DNA of 14,020 nt from Candidatus Gerdarchaeota archaeon (GCA_016840945.1 JAEORJ010000240.1:1-14020), one strand, 5' to 3'; counted from the first letter of the stretch, positions 1 through 7,197 are shown. Notes: a model not told the origin generated them from the sequence alone. Numbers and translations: made by a program.

Positions 1-545
1 TCTTCTAATTCTTTGATCATTTCTTCATCACGTTTTAGTGGCTTTCCACCCGTTTTTTCATATCTATAATATAATTGTCTAGTTCGAGTGACAGTAAAGG
101 CAATGACCATTTGTACTAATAAACTAACAATTGGTATACCAAAATAGTAGAAATCAATTTCTAATGATTCAGGGTTTGCTAAATATTTTGTTGTTAATGT
201 ATAAATTATTACTGCAATAATTATTGATATGGCACCATTTGTTGCACTGGTTATTAAAGCCTCTTTTTTGTTGGTAACAATATAAGAAATTATCAAACCA
301 GAAAAAGCAGCCATAATTAACAAACCAAAATCAAATAATCCACCTTCAAATTGTTCAGTACTAAAGGCATAAGCAAATACCATAAATCCTGCTAATTCAA
401 TAATTGTGATAACAATTGATAAAATAATAAATCGTTTTTTATTAGGAAAAGATTCGAGCTCTTTCCATGAGTCCCACCAACTTCGTTGGTGTTCTTCTTC
501 ACCATTTGCTTCTTCAATGAGCTCAGTTTGATCATCAACAGACAT
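1..545 (-). CDS. Four-helix membrane protein, partial (C-terminus off the left edge)
   Basis: I do not recognise a family. The start is the ATG at 545-543, preceded by a strong Shine-Dalgarno AGGTGG (558-553) with a 7-base spacer. The frame stays open to the window edge, giving 181 codons. Residues 1-35 are acidic and hydrophilic with several Trp (RSWWDSW near 21-27). Four hydrophobic segments follow, at about 39-61, 71-91, 96-118 and 131-152, with basic residues in the short connectors (NKK at 92-94) and after the last helix (RTRQLYYRYEK). The visible end (about 165-181) is charged and looks cytoplasmic. No signal peptide or catalytic motif is visible. It is divergent from the HAD gene, with a 119-base shared promoter region. 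It is a real gene by its codon pattern, ribosome site and membrane topology, but its function is unknown and the missing C-terminus could hold another domain. Confidence 0.8.
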   Translation of the reverse strand, partial: MSVDDQTELIEEANGEEEHQRSWWDSWKELESFPNKKRFIILSIVITIIELAGFMVFAYAFSTEQFEGGLFDFGLLIMAAFSGLIISYIVTNKKEALITSATNGAISIIIAVIIYTLTTKYLANPESLEIDFYYFGIPIVSLLVQMVIAFTVTRTRQLYYRYEKTGGKPLKRDEEMIKELE

Positions 546-585
546 TGTTTTACCACCTAGATATTAAGGAAAATAACTTAACGGC

Positions 586-600
586 ATTTAAACTTTTTAT
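586..600 (-). promoter_or_regulatory. Probable TATA/BRE promoter of the membrane-protein gene
   Basis: On the minus strand an A-rich stretch (ATAAAAAG) runs into TTTAAA (592-587). Transcription would be expected about 26 bases downstream, near 563, leaving a short leader that contains the AGGTGG ribosome site. This is inferred from spacing and composition only. Confidence 0.4.
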
Positions 601-611
601 TAAGTTTTAAA

Positions 612-627
612 GTGAAAACTATTAAAT
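612..627 (+). promoter_or_regulatory. Probable BRE/TATA promoter of the HAD gene
   Basis: GTGAAAACTATTAAAT has a purine-rich BRE-like half followed by an AT-rich TATA-like half. It closely matches the element at 1371-1386 upstream of the 53-residue gene: the first nine bases are identical, as are most of the rest. The expected transcript start is near 650, only about 15 bases before the ATG at 665, so the mRNA would have a very short leader without a Shine-Dalgarno site. Confidence 0.45.
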
Positions 628-664
628 CAGAAGAAATTATACTTTTTATTATTTGGTATGCCAT

Positions 665-1333
665 ATGACATTAATAACTGAGTTAATAAAAAAGTGGAAT
701 ATAACTGGGATAGTATTTGATTTAGATGGAACCTTGGTTAATACTCTGGATTGTCATATAGAAGCTTTTCTAGAATTATTTAAGGAATTAGGAATAGCAA
801 TACCTTATATCGAGATTGTTCAAAATATGGGGCGAACACCTAAAGATATCTTGTTAACATTAATTCCCGAAATTGTATCTCAAAATAATAAACTAGAAAT
901 ATATGCTGATAGAAAAGAGGAACTATTAACTAAATTACTAGAAAATGTTCCCGTGATTAATGGCGCTATTGAAATCCTTTCTTATCTTAAAGAGATAAAT
1001 GTGAAGATGTGTTTGGCTTCCTCAACCCCGATGTATAATGTCTCTAAAATGCTTGAAAAAGCAAAAATAAAGGAATACTTTGAAGCAGTGGTAACAGGTG
1101 AAGACATAACTATTGGCAAACCTAATCCTGAAGTGTTTCTAATTGCTGCTAAAAAGATAAATGCTAAACCAGAAAGTTGCATTATAATCGGTGATTCACC
1201 TCATGATATTGAAGCTGGCAAAAATGCTAGAATGAAAGCAATTGCTGTTGCTACAGGAAAACATAAAATAGAAACATTGAGAGAATGTAAACCTGATTAT
1301 TTAATTAAAACATTATTGGAATTAATTGCTTAA
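665..1333 (+). CDS. HAD-superfamily hydrolase (phosphoglycolate phosphatase / beta-phosphoglucomutase-like)
   Basis: A cytosolic Mg-dependent phosphohydrolase of HAD subfamily I, 222 residues, typical for the family. With the start at ATG 665, motif I is FDLDGT (nucleophile Asp19, acid/base Asp21), motif II is the Ser-Ser of CLASSTP (about 119-120), motif III is Lys152 in IGKPNPEVF, and motif IV is IIGDSPHDIEAG (Asp177, Asp181). A helical cap lies between motif I and motif II (about residues 30-95). Such enzymes dephosphorylate small phosphate esters, or isomerise sugar phosphates in the case of beta-phosphoglucomutase; the substrate cannot be read from sequence. A TTG at 653 is in frame four codons earlier. 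I prefer the ATG because nothing recognisable as a ribosome site precedes either codon and the predicted transcript start is close by. Its neighbours give no pathway hint. The family call is firm, the substrate unknown. Confidence 0.9.
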   Translation: MTLITELIKKWNITGIVFDLDGTLVNTLDCHIEAFLELFKELGIAIPYIEIVQNMGRTPKDILLTLIPEIVSQNNKLEIYADRKEELLTKLLENVPVINGAIEILSYLKEINVKMCLASSTPMYNVSKMLEKAKIKEYFEAVVTGEDITIGKPNPEVFLIAAKKINAKPESCIIIGDSPHDIEAGKNARMKAIAVATGKHKIETLRECKPDYLIKTLLELIA

Positions 1334-1370
1334 AACATAAAAATTAATTAATTTAATATCTTTAGAAATA

Positions 1371-1388
1371 GTGAAAACTCTTATAAGG
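1371..1388 (+). promoter_or_regulatory. Probable BRE/TATA promoter of the 53-residue membrane protein
   Basis: GTGAAAACTCTTATAAGG resembles the element at 612-627. The TATA-like TTATAA is at 1381-1386, so transcription would begin near 1410, leaving a leader of roughly 28 bases that carries AGGTGA at 1427-1432. Confidence 0.45.
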
Positions 1389-1437
1389 TACATTGAGTTC
1401 AAAAAATGGTAATTATAATAAATTATAGGTGAATTTC

Positions 1438-1599
1438 ATGGCAGGAGCACCAACAGCAATATGGGCAATTTTAGGCACAATTATGTTTGGATTCTTATTG
1501 TTTATTCCAATTGGTTTAGTTTATTGGATTGTTAGATCAATACAAAAATCAATTGAAAGAAGAAGAGTTAGAGAAGAGAGAACAAGCTATATTGTATAA
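1438..1599 (+). CDS. Small single-pass membrane protein, 53 residues
   Basis: A short gene, easily missed. ATG 1438 follows a good Shine-Dalgarno site, AGGTGA (1427-1432), with a 5-base spacer. An archaeal promoter-like element lies 50-65 bases upstream and a hairpin plus T-run terminator begins 31 bases past the stop. Together these make a complete transcription unit. The protein starts MAGAPTAIWAI, has one hydrophobic helix from about residue 7 to 32 with Gly and Pro in it, then a strongly charged, mostly basic C-terminal tail (residues 33-50, KSIERRRVREER). By the positive-inside rule the tail should be cytoplasmic. I do not recognise a family. It could be a small regulatory subunit of a membrane complex or a membrane-targeting peptide; nothing decides between these. 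Confidence 0.7.
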   Translation: MAGAPTAIWAILGTIMFGFLLFIPIGLVYWIVRSIQKSIERRRVREERTSYIV

Positions 1600-1630
1600 A
1601 TTATCTTTCTCCTTTCTTTTTATATCATAT

Positions 1631-1668
1631 TGATTAGTGATATATTATCTCTAATCATTTTTTATTTC
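1631..1668 (+). terminator. Hairpin plus T-run terminator after the small membrane-protein gene
   Basis: TGATTAG (1631-1637) pairs with CTAATCA (1651-1657). Inside it, after one T-T mismatch, GATA (1639-1642) pairs with TATC (1646-1649) around a 3-base loop. The stem is followed at once by TTTTTTA (1658-1664). This looks like an intrinsic terminator for plus-strand transcription. It sits between convergent genes, so the palindrome may also help end the PolB transcript, although the minus side lacks a T-run. Confidence 0.6.
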
Positions 1669-1725
1669 ATAATTCCTTACGTAATGAGTTTAAAATTAAT
1701 TAAATGTAAAACCTAAAGAATTTGT

Positions 1726-4530
1726 TTAAGGATCTTCAAAATATTTTCCTAATTTTGTTTGCTTTGTTCTAACAGTTTTATTTTGAGCGGTTATTTTTTC
1801 TTCATCTTTTTCTTCTGAAGTTGTTTTTGAAGGTAATCGTTTTAGAATCTCATCTAGAGGTTCAGTTGTTGAAACATTTTTTACATCTTGTAGAGATACA
1901 TCAATACCAAAGCTCTCAGAAGAACGCAATACTTCATTGATATAATAATCTCTATCTAGGTCATTAGCATATTTTGGGTGTCTTGCTCTATCACTTATTA
2001 TTCCTTTACCAGGGACGATAACCCATTGAAATTTATCATACTCTTTCCAAACAACTTCTGGATCTAAATTCTCTCTTCTAGCGAAATCTAAGAAAGCTTG
2101 AACAGCTGGAACTTTGGATTTATATCTACTTGGTGGTTTCTTAATTGGTGAGAGAATAACTGCTTTAGGTATTAATTCCTTAGTAGGTGTTTTTAGCATT
2201 TTTACACCAAGTTGAATTAAATATTCTTTAGCTTTTTTGATCCCTGGATCTTCAGTTTTTCGTTTAGAGGAATCAATTTTTTTTGAAATACTAGGTTCAG
2301 TTAATATCAGTGTTAGTACTTTTCTTTGAGCGTCTCGAGATAATTGTGACCAATCAGACCTTACTGCTTCAAATCCAGTAATATTCAGTTCATTTGTTAA
2401 TAAACTAAAATAACTGTAGGCTTTAGCTCTACCAGGTTTAAAAATTAATTTGAAGGCTATATCTTCTAATGACAATTCCATTGCTTCTGGAATTTTAGAA
2501 TTCAATTCAGATAAAATATCATTAACAATTTTAAGTAAATTATCAAATGATTTCCTTTTTTCTGATTCAATTGTTTCTAAGTAAGCTTTTGTAACTAATT
2601 CTTCATTATGTAATTTAATAAATGCACTATCTGTGTCACCATAAATAATTGAACAAGGTGTGACTTTCTTCGAAACCTCTTCTAACCATTTTTCCATTCG
2701 CAGTATATATGTTCGAGCAATATCAGTAATTGCATTGCCTAATTGTATAGAATAAAATCTACTACGTATGTAATTATGAGAACCATACATACTATTAGCA
2801 ACAATTTTCATTGAATATTGTTCTTTATCCAAAATCTCGATTTCTTCTTGTAATAGCTGTTTATTATCAGTTTTGAGATTTTTCTCTAGTTGTAATTTTA
2901 ATTCCTTAATTTTCTGTTTAGTTATCTCCCTTCTTTTAATCAACGTTTCTTGCATTGATGATAAGCATGATTGTGGTTTATCATGAAACATATTTAATGG
3001 TTCAATTTTTTCAATTTCTTTTAATCGTTTAAGTGTTTCTCCACCTATGTTATGAGCTACACAAACACTAGGATACATGCTTCTAAAATCAGTTATAATA
3101 ACACCAACGTGCAAAGTACCTTTAGGAACTAAAACAGTACCACCTTTGTGAGGATTCTTTCTACGTTCTTCCCTCCTTCTATTAACTTCTTCATCAGATG
3201 GTGCAAGAGGTATTAAAACATCTTTTTGATAGCAAAAACGCATAAGTTCAAATTCGCCAAAAATCCTCTCTGTGCTTCCAGGAGCTTCGCCTGCTGGGTA
3301 TCCTGTTAGTCTTATAATTTCTAACCATCCTTGAACTCCTAGTTTCCAAGTTAATTCATATGTTAACTTACTATCACGAAGTGCATAATCTTTCAATAAT
3401 TTTTGATTTGTTCTATTTCCATTAAGATATCCTGACCGCCATAATTCACCTAAAGGCATATCAACATTTATTTTCCCTTCTCCTAAAACTGTTTCAGCAA
3501 TATCTCCTAGTCCTTTCTTCCCAGAAATTGGATGGATGCTCCAAGTTCTTGGTGAGATATCATATGATATTCGACCTTTTATTCTAAAAGTTCTATAGCG
3601 ATTGGAATAGAAAACAGAATCATTTTGAAATTGAGACAAAAGCCTGCTATCAATAGAAAGTTTATTCATACGCTCGAGTAAATATGGGAGATCAAAATTA
3701 TCACCATTAAATGTAATTAATACATCAGGTTGAATTTTTTGCAATAAATCAATGAATTTCTGAATGAGATTAATTTCCTCTTGGTCAGAATCATCAGTTA
3801 AGATGAATATTTTCTCTTGTTTCTCATAAGGAGATGTTCCAAAAACTGCTGATATTGCAGTAATTCTTTTCTTAACTTCACCCGTTAATTGTTGAATTGT
3901 TTCATCCTGATGATCAACTTCGATATCAAAAGCCATAAGCTTAAGTCTATAGAAATAATCAGCCACGGGGAATTTTGATTTATCAGCTGTTTTAATTACA
4001 CGATAACTGGTTTCAGCAATTATCATTTTATCAGAAGAAGACGTGATATTAACAGAGGTAGTAATTACTGTCAAACATCTAAGAGAAGTATCAATGAGAA
4101 ATCTCTTCACAAAAGGGATATCAGCTTCATGGATTTCATAACCAGCTTCTTGGAACTTCTCACGAATCTTTTGAGTTTTTTCAGGATGCGAACCAGAGAT
4201 TTTTAATACCTTGACTTCTTTTCCTCCAAGATATCTTTTCTTCTTGGTAAGCTCAATTCTTTTCTTCCATTCAGAGATAATAGCATCGTTATTAATGAAA
4301 AACTCTAAGTCTTTAGTATAAGTGACATAAAAATAAGGCAAAAAATCAGAGATTGAGATCATTATATTTTCTGTAGGTGTTTTACCAAATAATCTAATAG
4401 TAGGTGATTCATCATTATCTTCAATTTTGTAATCAATATCTGTAAGCATAAAAGTAAGCTCTTTTTTATCAGCGATAGTTTCAAAATTAAGATTACTAAT
4501 ACTAGACATCTTAGTTTTTACTTTAAGCAT
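1726..4530 (-). CDS. polB: Family B DNA polymerase with 3'-5' exonuclease and C-terminal PIP box
   Basis: Replicative or repair DNA polymerase, 934 residues, longer than the roughly 775 of Pyrococcus PolB. The N-terminal domain includes DIPFVKRFLID (about 137-147), matching the region that forms the uracil-sensing pocket in archaeal PolB. Proofreading exonuclease motifs are Exo I DIE (Asp202, Glu204), Exo II NGDNFD (275-280) and Exo III YALRD (382-386). Polymerase motifs are A DFRSMYPS (Asp481), B KIVANSMYG (575-583) and C YGDTDS (630-635, Asp632/Asp634), so all catalytic residues are present. The charged tail (about 895-925) ends in QTKLGKYF (924-931), a textbook PCNA-interacting peptide. 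The start is uncertain: no ribosome site precedes the first ATG, and a TATA-like TTTTTATAT (4543-4535) would place transcription near 4513, favouring Met8 (ATG at 4509) as a leaderless start. It lies 20 bases after the GTPase gene. Confidence 0.97.
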   Translation of the reverse strand: MLKVKTKMSSISNLNFETIADKKELTFMLTDIDYKIEDNDESPTIRLFGKTPTENIMISISDFLPYFYVTYTKDLEFFINNDAIISEWKKRIELTKKKRYLGGKEVKVLKISGSHPEKTQKIREKFQEAGYEIHEADIPFVKRFLIDTSLRCLTVITTSVNITSSSDKMIIAETSYRVIKTADKSKFPVADYFYRLKLMAFDIEVDHQDETIQQLTGEVKKRITAISAVFGTSPYEKQEKIFILTDDSDQEEINLIQKFIDLLQKIQPDVLITFNGDNFDLPYLLERMNKLSIDSRLLSQFQNDSVFYSNRYRTFRIKGRISYDISPRTWSIHPISGKKGLGDIAETVLGEGKINVDMPLGELWRSGYLNGNRTNQKLLKDYALRDSKLTYELTWKLGVQGWLEIIRLTGYPAGEAPGSTERIFGEFELMRFCYQKDVLIPLAPSDEEVNRRREERRKNPHKGGTVLVPKGTLHVGVIITDFRSMYPSVCVAHNIGGETLKRLKEIEKIEPLNMFHDKPQSCLSSMQETLIKRREITKQKIKELKLQLEKNLKTDNKQLLQEEIEILDKEQYSMKIVANSMYGSHNYIRSRFYSIQLGNAITDIARTYILRMEKWLEEVSKKVTPCSIIYGDTDSAFIKLHNEELVTKAYLETIESEKRKSFDNLLKIVNDILSELNSKIPEAMELSLEDIAFKLIFKPGRAKAYSYFSLLTNELNITGFEAVRSDWSQLSRDAQRKVLTLILTEPSISKKIDSSKRKTEDPGIKKAKEYLIQLGVKMLKTPTKELIPKAVILSPIKKPPSRYKSKVPAVQAFLDFARRENLDPEVVWKEYDKFQWVIVPGKGIISDRARHPKYANDLDRDYYINEVLRSSESFGIDVSLQDVKNVSTTEPLDEILKRLPSKTTSEEKDEEKITAQNKTVRTKQTKLGKYFEDP

Positions 4531-4550
4531 TTAGATATAAAAATTATCTA

Positions 4551-5549
4551 CTAAGGATTGAAGAGTGACTTTTGTATACTACGTAAATCTTCTTCACTAA
4601 GAATGGTATCTGGTGAGATGATGATTTTATAAATGCATTCACGACAAACTTCAGTTCCAATTTTAGCACCGTAAATTTGAGAGAGCTTAACAGCATCTTC
4701 ATAACGCTTCTCAGTAACCTTAATACCACGAGTTTCAAGTTTATAATTTGTTACCGGGCACCGTAAAACATTTTCACCGTTTTTCAAAATACAAAAATCT
4801 GGACAAATATCTTTACCAGTTGTTTCTAACGATTCTTTTCGAAGATCAGGAATAACTTTAAGAACCATTTTACTGACTTCATCATGAAAACCCCATTGCG
4901 TTAATTCAGTTTCAATAAATTCATCCCGGTTTAAACAAAAAGTTGAACCATCATCAAGTTCCTTCACCATGGGGCATGGATAATGGAAGGAAATTTCTTC
5001 ATCTTTCTTCTTTTCAATCTTGAAATCTGGGGTTTTACCAATAGTTTGCTCTAAAATCCAACTATAGAGATCTTGCAATCCCTCTAAGGTTACAGCACTA
5101 GTGCTAAGCAATTTCCATGGTCTATCAAATACTTTCTTTAATCCTAATTTTGATATCAAAAATGATTCGCTCATATTTTTCTTAAGATCGGATTTATGTC
5201 TTAGAACACAAATAGGAGTTAATTTTTTATCACTATTTTCAAGTATTCGATGGAATTCTAAAGCGACATCAGGAAATTCAATTTTATTATGAGAATCAAT
5301 TACAAAAATAATAATATCAGCAAAAGGTAAAAGAGGAGTGATTTCTTCTCTAAATTTTTCTTGGCCACCTAAGTCGAAGATCCTAAATTTGAAATCATCC
5401 ACTTTTAAGGAACTTAAAGAAATACCTAAAGTAGGTGCTGTTTTGAACACATCTCCCTTTGTAAATATATTTAGTATAGTGGTTTTGCCAGCATTTGACA
5501 AGCCACAAAAAAGGATTACTTTAGTTTTCTCTTTTCCCACTTCGAACAT
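4551..5549 (-). CDS. Arf/Rag-like small GTPase with Cys-rich C-terminal domain
   Basis: A 332-residue protein in two parts. Residues about 8-170 form a Ras-superfamily G domain: G1 GLSNAGKTT (16-24), switch I PTLG (Thr40), G3 DLGGQEKF (59-66, Arf/Gtr style), G4 HKSD (118-121) and G5 TSA (150-152). The usual Asn of G4 (NKxD) is His, as in eukaryotic Rag/Gtr GTPases (HKMD), and the catalytic Gln63 is present. Residues about 175-332 are a separate region with seven Cys: 192, 205, 249, 253, 264, 302 and 305, including CPDFC and CREC. This suggests a zinc or other metal site; I know no family for it. There is no lipidation motif or membrane helix. It starts at ATG 5549 with no ribosome site, and a promoter spaced for leaderless transcription lies just upstream. 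It sits between the NurA-like and PolB genes. The G domain is certain; the Rag-versus-Arf placement and the role of the Cys region are inference. Confidence 0.9.
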   Translation of the reverse strand: MFEVGKEKTKVILFCGLSNAGKTTILNIFTKGDVFKTAPTLGISLSSLKVDDFKFRIFDLGGQEKFREEITPLLPFADIIIFVIDSHNKIEFPDVALEFHRILENSDKKLTPICVLRHKSDLKKNMSESFLISKLGLKKVFDRPWKLLSTSAVTLEGLQDLYSWILEQTIGKTPDFKIEKKKDEEISFHYPCPMVKELDDGSTFCLNRDEFIETELTQWGFHDEVSKMVLKVIPDLRKESLETTGKDICPDFCILKNGENVLRCPVTNYKLETRGIKVTEKRYEDAVKLSQIYGAKIGTEVCRECIYKIIISPDTILSEEDLRSIQKSLFNP

Positions 5550-5570
5550 GGTAGTTATATCTTTTCTTTT

Positions 5571-5587
5571 AAATAAAATATATTTCG
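5571..5587 (-). promoter_or_regulatory. BRE/TATA promoter of the GTPase gene, probably leaderless
   Basis: The minus strand reads CGAAA (5587-5583) followed by TATATTTTATTT (5582-5571), a good archaeal BRE plus TATA box. The expected start, about 26 bases downstream, is near 5552, practically at the ATG (5549). This fits the absence of a Shine-Dalgarno site. Confidence 0.55.
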
Positions 5588-5624
5588 ATATAGAACCTTT
5601 GTTAATTGTCTTAAATTATGGCTT

Positions 5625-6698
5625 TTATTGTATTACATCTCTTCTTTTCATGCTTAGAAATGCCTTATAGATTTCAGGTGAATCTTCGAATATTTTCTCC
5701 GCGAGTAAGTTAACTAATCTTGTTCCGTAATCAGTTTTCATATTTGCTTTTCTATGAGTGAGATATGCTGGAGTGAAAAATCCATTTCCGTCATGATAGG
5801 TTACCAATGCTTCTTGGATTTCTTTCAATCGATCTTTCTGAGGAATTAACGAATCCACTCTGATCGGTAATGCCCCTTCTTTTAATATGAAATAACTTAA
5901 GTAAAAGGATCTGAGATCGGGTTCTTGGAACACTTCTGTTGCTTGCCAAACTCGTTCTCGAACTGGTCTTATTTTTGGTTTGAATTTTATTGGTTTGGTA
6001 AATCCTGTTTTACCATTAGATAAAATACTAACAAGTGATGAATCACTAACATTAGGCTTTTTCTTTTTGTTTACAAATAGCTGTTTAGTTAACACATTTG
6101 CTCGAGAGTCTTTTGCTATCCCTACTAACAAGATGTCATTTTCAAGACATGATTTAATCAAACGATAAGCTGTTTGGATATATTTCAAAAATAGATTATA
6201 GAAACGGAAACCTGGTGAATCTTCTTCGATTTCTTTATTATCTTCCAATGAGTATCGAATGCTTTGTGGTATTCCTTTGTAGGCTAAATTAGTTATTGAA
6301 CCATCTAAAAATATCATATCTGGTTTTAGATTTGCCAATTCTTGCGCTACTTCAATTTCTAGTAAGTCACGAGCTAGGGCAGCAAAATTTTTAGGGTCTT
6401 CATTGACAGTTAATATCTCCAAATTAGTCTTTTCAATCCAAATTGGTTCTTTGTCTTTTTCAAACACCGCTCCTGCTGCTTGGCATGGTACAATTGTTAA
6501 ACCTACAAAATCTTGCGAAAATCCCCCACCATCCAATGCTCCGATCCTTCGTGGTTTGATTCCTGTTGGTAAATCATAAAACACTAAATCGATCTTTTTT
6601 ATTTCATCAAACATATCATGAAGTCTTTTCTTTGCTTCTTGAATTTTAGAAAGAATGTTAGTATCAATGTTATTTGATGATTCATAATTCATATTCAT
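5625..6698 (-). CDS. nurA: NurA-domain nuclease
   Basis: NurA proteins are Mn-dependent nucleases that resect DNA ends to 3' overhangs, usually with the HerA translocase and Mre11-Rad50. Counting from the ATG at 6698 (357 residues), the protein shows the two signature acidic motifs: ALDGGGF with Asp56 and IFLDGS with Asp132. AKDSR follows at about 195-199, and the C-terminal half has the family pattern (VRERVWQ near 246-252, GFFTPAYLTHRKAN near 306-319, then GTRLVNLLAEKIF). A GTG at 6701 and an ATG at 6692 are alternative starts; AGTGAT just before the latter resembles a ribosome site. A herA gene is not visible here. The preceding gene is a TPR protein (52 bases away) and the following one the GTPase (75 bases). 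A TATA-like TTTATAA (6734-6728) could give it its own promoter. The family call is good; the partner helicase is unknown. Confidence 0.88.
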   Translation of the reverse strand: MNMNYESSNNIDTNILSKIQEAKKRLHDMFDEIKKIDLVFYDLPTGIKPRRIGALDGGGFSQDFVGLTIVPCQAAGAVFEKDKEPIWIEKTNLEILTVNEDPKNFAALARDLLEIEVAQELANLKPDMIFLDGSITNLAYKGIPQSIRYSLEDNKEIEEDSPGFRFYNLFLKYIQTAYRLIKSCLENDILLVGIAKDSRANVLTKQLFVNKKKKPNVSDSSLVSILSNGKTGFTKPIKFKPKIRPVRERVWQATEVFQEPDLRSFYLSYFILKEGALPIRVDSLIPQKDRLKEIQEALVTYHDGNGFFTPAYLTHRKANMKTDYGTRLVNLLAEKIFEDSPEIYKAFLSMKRRDVIQ

Positions 6699-6726
6699 CA
6701 CTTCTATAATTACTTATTACTGATTG

Positions 6727-6736
6727 GTTATAAACA
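6727..6736 (-). promoter_or_regulatory. Possible TATA box of the NurA-like gene
   Basis: The minus strand reads GTTTATAACC in the gap after the TPR gene. Transcription about 26 bases on would begin near 6705, a few bases before the candidate start codons. The BRE half is weak, so read-through from the TPR gene is equally plausible. Confidence 0.3.
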
Positions 6737-6750
6737 CACGTAGTATCACT

Positions 6751-7131
6751 TTATTTCTTATGAAATGATTGTTTCATAAATTCCCGAGCTTCCTCTGTTC
6801 TTCCAAGTTCTTTTAATACAAGCCCTTTATTAAAAATCGCATCTCGATAATTGGGATCTAATTCTAATATTTTATTGAAATATTGTAATGCTTCTTCAAA
6901 TTTTGAATCTTCAAAAAGCACTAACCCCATCATAAATAGATAATCAATATTGTTAGGATCGAGTTCAATCATTTTTTTATGGGTAGCTATTGCTTCTTCG
7001 TATCTATCTAAATGTCTTAGGCAAGATGATTTCTCATATAACAATGAAATATCATCTGGTTCTTCGTTTAATAATGAATTAACTCTATTTAGCTCCTTCT
7101 CTAATTCCTCAGGATTGTGGTGATATGTCAA
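6751..7131 (-). CDS. TPR-repeat protein, 126 residues
   Basis: A small soluble protein made almost entirely of tetratricopeptide repeats, which act as protein-binding scaffolds. Three units can be seen, at about residues 23-56, 57-90 and 91-124, with the helix-turn-helix consensus (YEEAIATHKKMIELDPNN, then FEEALQYFNKILELDPNY, then a third ending EEAREFMKQSF). No enzyme domain or signal peptide. No ATG precedes the repeats in this frame before an upstream stop, so the start is taken as TTG 7131, supported by GGGTG (7143-7139) seven bases upstream. It is the first gene of the minus-strand block leading to NurA, the GTPase and PolB, and could act as an adaptor for one of them, but the sequence does not show a partner. 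Confidence 0.85.
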   Translation of the reverse strand: MTYHHNPEELEKELNRVNSLLNEEPDDISLLYEKSSCLRHLDRYEEAIATHKKMIELDPNNIDYLFMMGLVLFEDSKFEEALQYFNKILELDPNYRDAIFNKGLVLKELGRTEEAREFMKQSFHKK

Positions 7132-7138
7132 AATAAAA

Positions 7139-7143
7139 CACCC
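7139..7143 (-). promoter_or_regulatory. Shine-Dalgarno site that supports a TTG start (TPR gene)
   Basis: GGGTG on the minus strand, 7 bases before TTG 7131. It matters because the frame has no ATG between the upstream stop near 7170 and the first TPR unit. Confidence 0.45.
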
Positions 7144-7180
7144 ATTAATTTTGGTATTAAGAATTGTCTATAGTCACTAT

Positions 7181-7197
7181 TGTTTTAAATTTTTACT
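7181..7197 (-). promoter_or_regulatory. Probable BRE/TATA promoter of the TPR-NurA-GTPase-PolB block
   Basis: The minus strand reads GTAAAAATTTAAAACA, a purine-rich BRE-like half followed by a TTTAAA TATA box. The expected transcript start near 7160 leaves about 30 bases before the TTG start, including the GGGTG site. Confidence 0.5.

Noticed and set aside
653..664. TTG start for the HAD gene
   Set aside because: Adds only four residues, has no ribosome site, and falls within a few bases of the predicted transcript start; ATG 665 is simpler, although the difference is not decisive.
982..1182. Minus-strand open frame inside the HAD gene
   Set aside because: Shadow of the HAD coding sequence, which has all four catalytic motifs.
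4544..4738. Second minus-strand frame of 64 residues inside the GTPase gene
   Set aside because: Overlaps the Cys-rich coding region in another frame, low-complexity Leu/Lys/Val composition, no start signal.
5338..5670. Plus-strand open frame of 110 residues across the GTPase start
   Set aside because: Antisense to the G domain and to the GTPase promoter; no domain and an implausible composition.
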